From contig JAKLJX010000024.1 of NCBI GenBank assembly GCA_023150945.1, positions 36,016 through 100,015 on the forward strand: a stretch of DNA of 64,000 bases, given 5' to 3'. The DNA is from a bacterium. Lineage in GTDB: Bacteria > Zhuqueibacterota > Zhuqueibacteria > Zhuqueibacterales > Zhuqueibacteraceae. The notes beneath the pieces were generated by a model. It was not told the origin of the DNA. It made no database searches and worked only from the letters and a program-made list of their open reading frames with translations. Within the stretch, counting starts at the first letter, position 1; every line of letters starts with the position of its first letter. Of this stretch, positions 36,798 to 43,832 are shown piece after piece. The position numbers and the translations under genes were made by a program.

Positions 36798-38468
36798 TCA
36801 CCTTCCCTGCGCGCCCCGCCCGCGCACCACACGCCCCGGTCGCGCGCCGGTGTGCTCGCCATCACGCAACACCTGCGTGCCGTTGACGAAAACATGCACC
36901 ACGCCGGTGGCGTATTGCTGCGGCTGAGCGTAGGTGGCATGATCTTGAATGACTGCCGGATCGAATATCACCACGTCGGCAAAATTGCCGCGCGCCAGCA
37001 GGCCCCGGCGCGGCAATCCGAGATTGGCCGCCGGCAGCGCGGTCAACCGCCGGATCGCCTCCGGCAAAGTGATCACGCCCTCCTGCCGCACATACTTCCC
37101 CAGCAACCGCGCGAAGCTGCCGTACGCGCGTGGATGCACACTCGATTTCAGGAAATTCCCCTCCGGCGCCTGCGAGGCGGCATCCGAGCAAAAGCTCATC
37201 CACGGCAGCCGCATCTGCTTCTTGAGATTCTCCTCGGACATGAGAAAATAGACCGCCTCGACGCGGCTGCCATCTTGGATAACAAGGTCCATGGCGGTTT
37301 CCGCCGGCGCTTTGCCGCGTCGCTGCGCTACTTCTGCCAGCGATTGCCCAGTGAGATATTTCAACGAATCCGCCTTGAATCCCACCAGCAGAACATTCTC
37401 CGGGCCGGCATGCAGCATGAGATTTTCCCATTCATCGCTGGGCGTGGTCATCTCTGCCAACACGCGACGGCGCAGCGCAGGATCTCGCAAGCGTTGCGCC
37501 CAGGCGTGGTAGCCGCCCTCCTGCACCCACGGCGGCATCGCGGCATCCAGGCCGGTGGCGCCGGCGGTGTAGTTGTACATGTCCGCTGTAATGCGCAAAC
37601 CCTGGGCGCGGGCAGCTTCAATCTTGGCGATTACTTCATCGAGCTTGTGCCAGTTGCTCTGGCCGGCGGCTTTCAAATGATAAATCTCCGCAGGCAAACC
37701 GGCGCTGCGTGCGATGTGCAGCAACTCCTCCACCGCCTCGAGCAAGCGGTTGCCTTCGCTGCGCAAGTGCGAGATGTAGAGACCGTCATATTCCGATGCG
37801 ACTTTGCACAACTCGATCAACTCCTCGGTCTGCGCGTAGAATGCGGGCGCGTAGATCAACGAAGAGGACACGCCCAATGCGCCCTCCGCCATCGCCTGCC
37901 GCACGAGCGCCTTCATGCGCTCGAGCTCAGCCGCGGTAGGCGGCCGGTTCTCATAGCCGAGTTCGTGGATGCGTACCGTGGTGGCGCCCACGAAAGAGGC
38001 CACATTCGTGGAAATGCCGCGTTGCTCGAGGTAGTTCAAGTATTCGCCGAGTGTAGTCCAGCTTACCTCATAGCGAATGTCGCCCTGTTGTTCGAGTACC
38101 TCCTGCTTCATCTTCTCGTTGAGCGGACCTTCCGACCATCCTTCGCCGAAAATCTCCAGCGTCACGCCCTGGCGGAGGTCGCTCTGCGAGCGGCCGTCTT
38201 CGAGCAGGCTGACCGTGGCCCAACTCAACATGTTGATGAAGCCGGGCGCCACCGCCAGGCCGCGGGCGTCGATTTCCCGCGCGGCGGCCGCGTTCTCGAT
38301 CCGGCCGAGTACGGCAATGGTATCGGCATTGATGGCCACGTCACCGGCATACGGCTCTGCGCCGCTGCCATCGTAAATCATGCCGTTGCGGATGACGACA
38401 TCATACTTGGTCGGCGGCGAGAACGCCATGAGCAGCAGCAGGCAACAAAGCAGGCAACGCAGGATCAT
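36798..38468 (-). CDS. D-aminoacylase-like amidohydrolase lacking the HxH motif
   Basis: The 556-residue protein has an N-terminal signal (residues 1-16) and the amidohydrolase layout of N-acyl-D-amino-acid deacylases: YDVVIRNGMIYDGSGAEPY, later SHLRSEGN and EIYHLKAAG with metal histidines, and MSFCSDAA with the catalytic Asp. Where typical enzymes read PGFIDxHxH, this one reads APGFINMLSWA (residues 75-84), and the NCG cysteine segment is replaced by GEGW. The metal site is thus altered. A GAGGAGGAAGG site precedes the ATG at 38468. It may have a different metal, be a distinct subfamily, or be inactive. Confidence 0.85.
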   Translation of the reverse strand: MILRCLLCCLLLLMAFSPPTKYDVVIRNGMIYDGSGAEPYAGDVAINADTIAVLGRIENAAAAREIDARGLAVAPGFINMLSWATVSLLEDGRSQSDLRQGVTLEIFGEGWSEGPLNEKMKQEVLEQQGDIRYEVSWTTLGEYLNYLEQRGISTNVASFVGATTVRIHELGYENRPPTAAELERMKALVRQAMAEGALGVSSSLIYAPAFYAQTEELIELCKVASEYDGLYISHLRSEGNRLLEAVEELLHIARSAGLPAEIYHLKAAGQSNWHKLDEVIAKIEAARAQGLRITADMYNYTAGATGLDAAMPPWVQEGGYHAWAQRLRDPALRRRVLAEMTTPSDEWENLMLHAGPENVLLVGFKADSLKYLTGQSLAEVAQRRGKAPAETAMDLVIQDGSRVEAVYFLMSEENLKKQMRLPWMSFCSDAASQAPEGNFLKSSVHPRAYGSFARLLGKYVRQEGVITLPEAIRRLTALPAANLGLPRRGLLARGNFADVVIFDPAVIQDHATYAQPQQYATGVVHVFVNGTQVLRDGEHTGARPGRVVRGRGAQGR

Positions 38469-38763
38469 GGCCTTCCTCCTCGATTGTTTCGGTGCCGTTT
38501 GGCAATGAATTCTTGTAAACCCACTCCGGGCCACAGCAGCAAAGATCCCCGACACCCAGCGCGCGGGGGAACTGGAAGCTGACCAACCAGAGAGAGTGTT
38601 CCAATCATAGCCGTCCACGTTGGTGCGGTCACTTCTTGTTGAGCCTTTTGGCCGTGGGTTGTTGGTGAGGTGGATTTGAGGTGCGACTTCCGGGCGAAAG
38701 TCACGCGCCCTCGACAAGGGAAAAGCGAGCTGGTGAGGTGATGGTTCGAGCGTGGTTCTGGTC

Positions 38764-38928
38764 CTATTTGAACTGCCTTTCTTTGGCATGAAAGGAAAAA
38801 TTGTCTGCGAGGAAATAGTGAGGGCGCTTCCACTGCAAGAAGCGTTTGACCATGGCAGTCATGCCGACGCGGCGCCAGCCGTAGATCACATTGTAGAAAG
38901 TCAAAACCGGCTCCTTGCCCATGAACAT
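38764..38928 (-). CDS. Possible 54-aa protein or gene remnant
   Basis: A minus-strand frame starting MFMGKEPVLTFYNVIYGWRR and ending HAKERQFK has a protein-like composition, with Trp, Tyr and Phe and basic residues spread out. A weak GGAAG lies before the ATG. The frame stays open about 25 more codons upstream, so it could be the C-terminal remnant of a decayed gene. I recognise no family. Confidence 0.33.
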   Translation of the reverse strand: MFMGKEPVLTFYNVIYGWRRVGMTAMVKRFLQWKRPHYFLADNFSFHAKERQFK

Positions 38929-39192
38929 GACGCAGGCTTCCAGCCGGCAAACGAAGGCATGCTGGAAATGTGTGCTAAAACCTCTTTGCGGTCATGATCG
39001 CTTCTCCGGAGAATTACGATACTTCGCCAACTCTGCCACGCCATAGAGCTTGAGCTTGCCGCATGATGTTGCGGCGCGGGGCGATGGTTCTGGAGTTTTC
39101 TCCCCGAGCAAGCAACCGCAAAACCTCCAACGCGCGGCCCTCGAGTATTGCGACCAGCACAGCAAACGGCCCCACAATAACCGAAGGACTGG

Positions 39193-39266
39193 GCCACGGA
39201 TGAACACGGATTCTCACGGATTTCGTGTTTGGGCTTCATCCGTGAGAATCCGTGTCGATCCGTGGC
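39193..39266. repeat. 74-base imperfect palindrome
   Basis: Two 29-base arms (39193-39221 and 39238-39266) are complementary at 27 positions around a 16-base loop. Each arm is built from repeats of CACGGAT. It resembles mobile palindromic intergenic repeats (REP/MITE-like), though other copies are not seen in this window. Confidence 0.75.
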
Positions 39267-39355
39267 TGAAGCTCCTCACTCCCCTAAAGTATCATGCTTT
39301 CGAGTGTATTCATGCTGCGCACCCACGGCCGGAGATGCAAAGCGAAGCTCGCGCC

Positions 39356-40141
39356 TCAGCCCAGACTGTAAATGACGGCCGCCAACCCCAGCAGGCCGCA
39401 CAACCACGCCGCCACCCGCGCCAGTATAATGCCGCGCTGGCCGCTTGCCAACAGCTCTTCTTCGGACTTGATGCTGATCACAAACCGGCCGCCCGCGGAG
39501 GGTTTCTGCAGCCACAGTTCGCCGTCGCGCAAAACGGCCTCGGCCAGCACGTACACGGCCGCGCCCACCGGCAGGGCGCGCTCTTGAAAACGATATTCAC
39601 GCGGCTGCCGTTCTTCCAAGCTCGTGAGCCACGGCGCCTCCAGAGAAAACGCCCCACGCGAGATGACCGAATCCGGCAGGCCTGCGTCTGAGTCAACTTC
39701 AGAAACGGTTTGCTCGGCGATGATTTCGGCGCCTTCGGGATCGACCAGCACGCGGCCGGTATGATCGTCCACCTCAAACGGAATACGCTCCTGTTGCTGC
39801 GCCAACACTTCAGAATCAATGCGGGTGTGGCTCACCTTCTGCCTTTCATCATCCGCGTAGAACACTTCTTCGAATTCCCATTCCACCAGTTGGTCATAAA
39901 AGACGCAGGGTGTTTCCGAGAGCAGCGCCAACAGCGGCCGGTCACACACCACCGTGCCCTTCACCTCGACGAGCTTGCGGCCGGCCAGCCCGGCCTCAGC
40001 CCAGGATTGCAGCTCGGCAATGGCGGACGTCTCGGTGCGGCGGATCAAACCGAACTTGCGTTTCAACCACGCAACGCGCAGCGCGAAGATACCGGCCACG
40101 CCAAGGAGAGCTATTCCCAGAATGAGCGTCATGGCATTCAT
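39356..40141 (-). CDS. GIDE-domain membrane protein
   Basis: The 261-residue product has an N-terminal membrane helix (residues 4-22) and a C-terminal one (about 240-259). Between them is a GIDE-type domain: GLAGRKLVEVKGTVVCDRPL, SETPCVFYDQLVEWEFEE, then a segment with DHTGRVLVDPEGAEI and LPVGAAVYVLAEAVLRDGELWLQ. In eukaryotes this domain is the intermembrane part of the mitochondrial ubiquitin ligase MUL1; bacterial versions lack the RING finger and have no known role. I start at the ATG at 40141; no strong ribosome site is seen. It follows the amidohydrolase gene by 38 bases. Confidence 0.85.
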   Translation of the reverse strand: MNAMTLILGIALLGVAGIFALRVAWLKRKFGLIRRTETSAIAELQSWAEAGLAGRKLVEVKGTVVCDRPLLALLSETPCVFYDQLVEWEFEEVFYADDERQKVSHTRIDSEVLAQQQERIPFEVDDHTGRVLVDPEGAEIIAEQTVSEVDSDAGLPDSVISRGAFSLEAPWLTSLEERQPREYRFQERALPVGAAVYVLAEAVLRDGELWLQKPSAGGRFVISIKSEEELLASGQRGIILARVAAWLCGLLGLAAVIYSLG

Positions 40142-40179
40142 TTGAGCATTCGCATTCGCAATCGCAGCCGTGGCCGCGC

Positions 40180-41847
40180 TCACTGCTTCACAAAACTCTC
40201 GCGGCCGCCCACGACCGTGCGCAAGACTTCCACTTCGGGAATGCGCACCGGATCGAGGGCCAGCAGGTCTTCGGAGAGCACGACAAAATCCGCCAGGCGC
40301 TTGGCCGCCAGAATACCCGCGGCATTCTCTTGAAAGCCGGCATAGGCATTTCCAGCGGTGTAGCAGCGCAGCGCCTCTTCCACTGAAATTTCTTCCTCGG
40401 GCACCCAGCCGTCGGGATGCGCGCCGTCGAGCGTGCGGCGCGTCACCGCGGCATAGATGCCCCACAACGGCGAAATCGGCGCGACCGTCCAGTCCGATCC
40501 AAAGGTAAGCGGCGCATTCGAATCGAGTAGAGAACGAAACGCATAAGTCGTTTTGATGCGCTCCGGGCCGATACGTTTTTCCGCCCAGCGGCCGTCATCA
40601 ATCGCGTGATAGGGTTGCATCGAGGGGATGACGCCCAACTCGGCAAAGCGGGGAATCGCGGCGCGCGTCAAATGTTGCGCATGCTCGATGCGAAAGCGCC
40701 GGTCGCGGCTGCCGTTTTGCGCCAGGGCTTGCGCATAGACATCGAGCAGCCAATCATTCGCCTGATCGCCGATGGCATGCACGGCCACCTGTAGGCCGGC
40801 GGAATCAGCCGCGAGAATCCAGCGCCGCAGCGCCGTCGTGTCGGTGGTCAACAATCCGGAAGTTGCGGGCGCGTCGTTATAGGGTTGGTAGAACCAGGCC
40901 GTGGTCGAGCCTAACGAACCATCGACAAAACCCTTGAGTCCCCCCCAACGCAACCAGGCCTCACCGCGGCCATTCGCTTGCACAAACTCCGCCAGGCGCG
41001 GCCAGGTGGCGAGCGGCACGAAGGAGTAGATGCGCAGCGAGAGCGCGCCGTTGGCGTGTGCGCGACGGTAGGTTTCGAGATCCGTCCAGCCGTAACTGCC
41101 CATGTCATGCACTTGCGTGACACCCAGCGCAGCCGCATGCGCCATGGCGCGCGCCAGTGCTTCATCATGCTCTGCGGCCGTGGGCGCGGGAATGACGCGG
41201 TACACCGGTGACATGGCCTCGTCTTTGAGAATGCCGGTTGGCTCGCCGGTCTTGGCCTCGCGCACGATCGTGCCGCCCTCCGGATCAGGCGTGTGACGAT
41301 CGATGCCGGCCAGGGCCAGGGCCTTGGAATTGGCGAGCGCCATGTGGCCGTCGAGACGATTGACGAACACAGGATGATCCGGCGTAAACTTGTCGATCCA
41401 GTCACGCCGCGGCAACTCACCGCCCCAGGTTTCGTGATCCCAATCGCCGCCGGTGATCCAGCGGCCGGCGGGCAGCTTCTGCGCAAACGCGGCCAGGCGC
41501 TGCGCGAATTCCTCCGGGGACTGGGCGCCGCGCAAATCCACGCTGGCAAGCTGAAAACCGCCGCTCATGAAATGAGTGTGATTGTCAACGAAACCGGGCA
41601 CCACGAATTTGCCAGCGAGATCGACAACACGGGTGGTCGCGCCGCGCCACGCCGTGATTTCCTCGGCAGAACCCACCGCCAGAATCTCTCCGTTGCCGAT
41701 CGCCATCGCCTGTGCGCGCGGCGCATTCGGCACGCCGGTCCAGATGGAAGCGTTGGTATAGATGACTTCGGCTTTTTTTTGCGGAGATTGGCAGGCCAGC
41801 ATGCAACAACTCCCAAAGACAAAAAACCACCAGAAACGCGTTTTCAT
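40180..41847 (-). CDS. YtcJ-like amidohydrolase, lipoprotein
   Basis: The ATG at 41847 (GGAGG upstream) gives 555 residues with a lipoprotein signal ending MLAC (Cys-19). An amidohydrolase of the YtcJ/imidazolonepropionase-like group (PF07969) follows: VVPGFVDNHTHFMSGG with the HxH metal pair, GGLKGFVDGSLGSTTAW, VHAIGDQAND, IEHAQHL and LTFGSDWTVAPISP with the catalytic Asp. Family members hydrolyse amides or similar bonds; the substrate is unknown. Anchoring in the envelope suggests peptides or nutrients outside the cytoplasm. Confidence 0.92.
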   Translation of the reverse strand: MKTRFWWFFVFGSCCMLACQSPQKKAEVIYTNASIWTGVPNAPRAQAMAIGNGEILAVGSAEEITAWRGATTRVVDLAGKFVVPGFVDNHTHFMSGGFQLASVDLRGAQSPEEFAQRLAAFAQKLPAGRWITGGDWDHETWGGELPRRDWIDKFTPDHPVFVNRLDGHMALANSKALALAGIDRHTPDPEGGTIVREAKTGEPTGILKDEAMSPVYRVIPAPTAAEHDEALARAMAHAAALGVTQVHDMGSYGWTDLETYRRAHANGALSLRIYSFVPLATWPRLAEFVQANGRGEAWLRWGGLKGFVDGSLGSTTAWFYQPYNDAPATSGLLTTDTTALRRWILAADSAGLQVAVHAIGDQANDWLLDVYAQALAQNGSRDRRFRIEHAQHLTRAAIPRFAELGVIPSMQPYHAIDDGRWAEKRIGPERIKTTYAFRSLLDSNAPLTFGSDWTVAPISPLWGIYAAVTRRTLDGAHPDGWVPEEEISVEEALRCYTAGNAYAGFQENAAGILAAKRLADFVVLSEDLLALDPVRIPEVEVLRTVVGGRESFVKQ

Positions 41848-41976
41848 CTGTCCTCCAGGTCTGCGACCGTTCCCCCGGCGCTGTCCGGCATTACCCGCCA
41901 GCAGCACGCTGGAAACAAGCTGCGCAGAACACCGCACGTTCAGAAATTCCGACAATGCTTTGCCTGCCGCGCCGCC

Positions 41977-42546
41977 TCATTCCGTTATTTGTTTCAAAGC
42001 GCCGCCACTGCTGATCAGAAAATTGCCCACGCTCTTGAAACCATTGCCGGCGTCGTTGAGCGCCGCGGCAGCGCTGTGCAGGTTGGCTGCCGTGGCCTGC
42101 AGGTGCGTGCTCACCGCGCGCAGCTTTTCAGCGCTGTCGGTAAGAGCATCGTTCACCGGTCCGAACAGGCTCGCTTGCGCCAGGGTAATCCCGTTCACGA
42201 CTTCTACCGAGCCGATACCGACGGGAATGGAAGTGGTGGTAAAGGACACGGTGGGGACCTTCACTTTGCCGATCTCGCTGCCGGCATCTTCGAGAAAATC
42301 GGCGGTGTCATCCACTTTTTGCTTGCCGGCTGCGAGGGCTTCCGCGGCCTGCTCGACCACCTGGCGAGCATTCACCGGCGCGCCGTCCCCGCCCTTGATG
42401 AAGTTGCCGGCGCTGATCGCGCCCTGCCCGGCCTGCTGCATGCTTTCTCCCGCCGCCGCCAGCGCGGGCGGCAACAACTCGAGCAGGCGGGCCAACTGGT
42501 GGCGATTCTTCCAAATCAAACACAGGGCTTTGAAGAAAGCGATCAT
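41977..42546 (-). CDS. Unrecognised helical protein (189 aa)
   Basis: The ATG at 42546 has AGGAGCG upstream. Two long helical regions rich in Ala and Gln (residues 1-90 and 125-189) flank a strand-rich centre (KVKVPTVSFTTTSIPVGIGS, about 94-113). A hydrophobic start (MIAFFKALCLIW) may touch the membrane. The hairpin-with-tongue outline recalls apolipoprotein-like or pore-forming helical bundles, but I recognise no family. It starts 9 bases after the acidic-protein gene, in the same run. Confidence 0.72.
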   Translation of the reverse strand: MIAFFKALCLIWKNRHQLARLLELLPPALAAAGESMQQAGQGAISAGNFIKGGDGAPVNARQVVEQAAEALAAGKQKVDDTADFLEDAGSEIGKVKVPTVSFTTTSIPVGIGSVEVVNGITLAQASLFGPVNDALTDSAEKLRAVSTHLQATAANLHSAAAALNDAGNGFKSVGNFLISSGGALKQITE

Positions 42547-42555
42547 CACTCGCTC

Positions 42556-43179
42556 CTATTGATCCAGGCAATCGATCACAGTCTTCAGATACAGCATCAT
42601 CATCCCCTTCATCTCGTCACGCACGATGCCGTCAGGCTGGTCGTCAAGTTCATCGTCTTCATCGTCTTCGTCTTCATCTTCTTCAATCTCATCCATATCG
42701 TCGTCATGTTCGTGCTCATGTTCCTCTTCGAGCTCATCTTCTTGCTCGAGTTCGAACTCTTCATCGAAGTCTTCTTCATCACCTTCCATGAGCGTCTCGA
42801 CGGCATAGCGCAACACTTCCCGCTGGTTGTAAGAATCCATCAGCGCCTGCACCGTGCCGAGGAATTCTTCTTCGGAATCGCCTTCGAGGTATTCGAGCAT
42901 GCTGAGATTGCGCCGGTCGACTTCCTCCAGCATGGCTTCCGTGACCGAAGCCGGACGCTTGTCGCCTTGCTGCATCATTTGCCAAATGACCACACCCATG
43001 TAAAGCAGCAGCTCGCGTTCGGCATGGTTGAGCAGATCTTCGCCGGTGGCCATCAAGTAGGCAAGAATGAGCGGCTGTTGCCGGCTCATTTGCTCAATCA
43101 GCTTTTGTGCCTGGCTGGGAGGAATGGTCGCCATTTTCTGCCAGGTGGCTTCGACTATTTCCGCGGAAATGGGTTGCAT
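42556..43179 (-). CDS. Unrecognised protein with extreme acidic run (207 aa)
   Basis: The first 130 residues look like an ordinary helical domain (AEIVEATWQKMATIPPSQAQ, RELLLYMGVVIWQMMQ). Residues 132-180 are then 37 acidic of 49, with HEHEHDDD in the middle, before an ordinary C-terminus (GMMMLYLKTVIDCLDQ). GAGGAA precedes the ATG. Such runs can bind metals or basic proteins, or mimic DNA. I know no matching family. The antisense frame reads as poly-serine and is not a gene. Confidence 0.76.
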   Translation of the reverse strand: MQPISAEIVEATWQKMATIPPSQAQKLIEQMSRQQPLILAYLMATGEDLLNHAERELLLYMGVVIWQMMQQGDKRPASVTEAMLEEVDRRNLSMLEYLEGDSEEEFLGTVQALMDSYNQREVLRYAVETLMEGDEEDFDEEFELEQEDELEEEHEHEHDDDMDEIEEDEDEDDEDDELDDQPDGIVRDEMKGMMMLYLKTVIDCLDQ

Positions 43180-43224
43180 ATGATTTCAATTCCTCAGGGT
43201 TGTCTCGTTCCCAAGAACGAGGGT

Positions 43225-43812
43225 TTAGAGTTTGCAGACTAGATAGCCGGCGCCCGCGCCCAGACCGAAATACACCACCTTTCCCAGGAAGCGCGGGAAA
43301 AATGCCGAAGGCGGCTTGGGGACTTCGACGGTTCGGGTAACCGGGGGAATGTAGACGCTGACATCCTTGAACGCGCCCGAGGGATGGAGCGGCCAGTCAA
43401 ATTGGGCATAACGCGCCGACACGCGCACCAGCGAAGTATCGCCGGCCGGATATGCGAACGTATGCTTGAGATGGGCGCTGAATTCCTGCCCGGGCGCTTC
43501 CGGCACGCACGGGCAATCCACCGCGACTTGGACAGTGTCGATACGAGATTCACCCGGCACGCGCACGGGCACGCGCACATACACGCGATTGCTCGCTTTC
43601 AGCGAGTCAATGAAGGCTTGATACTCTCCCGCGTCGGCAAAGACGCGCGTGAGGCCCGCCAGCCGTGTCTCGAACTTCGCGGTGGCAAGCGAGTCTACAT
43701 ACGATTCCGCCGGCGGCAGGGTGACAGTGACTTTGTCGCGCGGCCACAGCCAAATCGCCAGCGCCGCCCCGATAATCGCAGCGCCGAGATACGACAGTAT
43801 CGTTTTCAGCAT
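43225..43812 (-). CDS. Unrecognised membrane-anchored protein (195 aa)
   Basis: Hydrophobic segments at both ends (residues 5-22 and about 173-195) enclose a roughly 140-residue, largely beta, Pro-rich middle (YVRVPVRVPGESRIDTV, VYIPPVTRTVEVPKPP). AAGGAGG precedes the ATG. It begins 20 bases after the stop of the lactamase-VanX fusion gene, so it is probably co-transcribed with it. The outline recalls spanin-like or phage-encoded membrane proteins of Bacteroidota, but only loosely. Confidence 0.75.
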   Translation of the reverse strand: MLKTILSYLGAAIIGAALAIWLWPRDKVTVTLPPAESYVDSLATAKFETRLAGLTRVFADAGEYQAFIDSLKASNRVYVRVPVRVPGESRIDTVQVAVDCPCVPEAPGQEFSAHLKHTFAYPAGDTSLVRVSARYAQFDWPLHPSGAFKDVSVYIPPVTRTVEVPKPPSAFFPRFLGKVVYFGLGAGAGYLVCKL

Positions 43813-43832
43813 GGCGAACCTCCTTCACATTG

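Larger units (their letters stand above)
38469..39355. other. Intergenic region with repeat and possible small gene
   Basis: Between two minus-strand genes. It holds the 74-base palindrome at 39193-39266 and the possible 54-codon frame at 38764-38928, described separately. Other frames appear random. Confidence 0.45.

Noticed and set aside
36738..38582. 614-codon plus-strand open frame
   Set aside because: Antisense to the D-aminoacylase-like gene, whose translation has clear family motifs.
42626..42808. Plus-strand frame coding for poly-serine
   Set aside because: It is the complement of the Asp/Glu run of the minus-strand gene, which has a good ribosome site and normal flanking domains.
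43225..43812. Phage lysis cassette (spanin-like gene next to a dipeptidase)
   Set aside because: No holin, endolysin, capsid, tail or integrase genes are near, so the resemblance is too loose to call a prophage.
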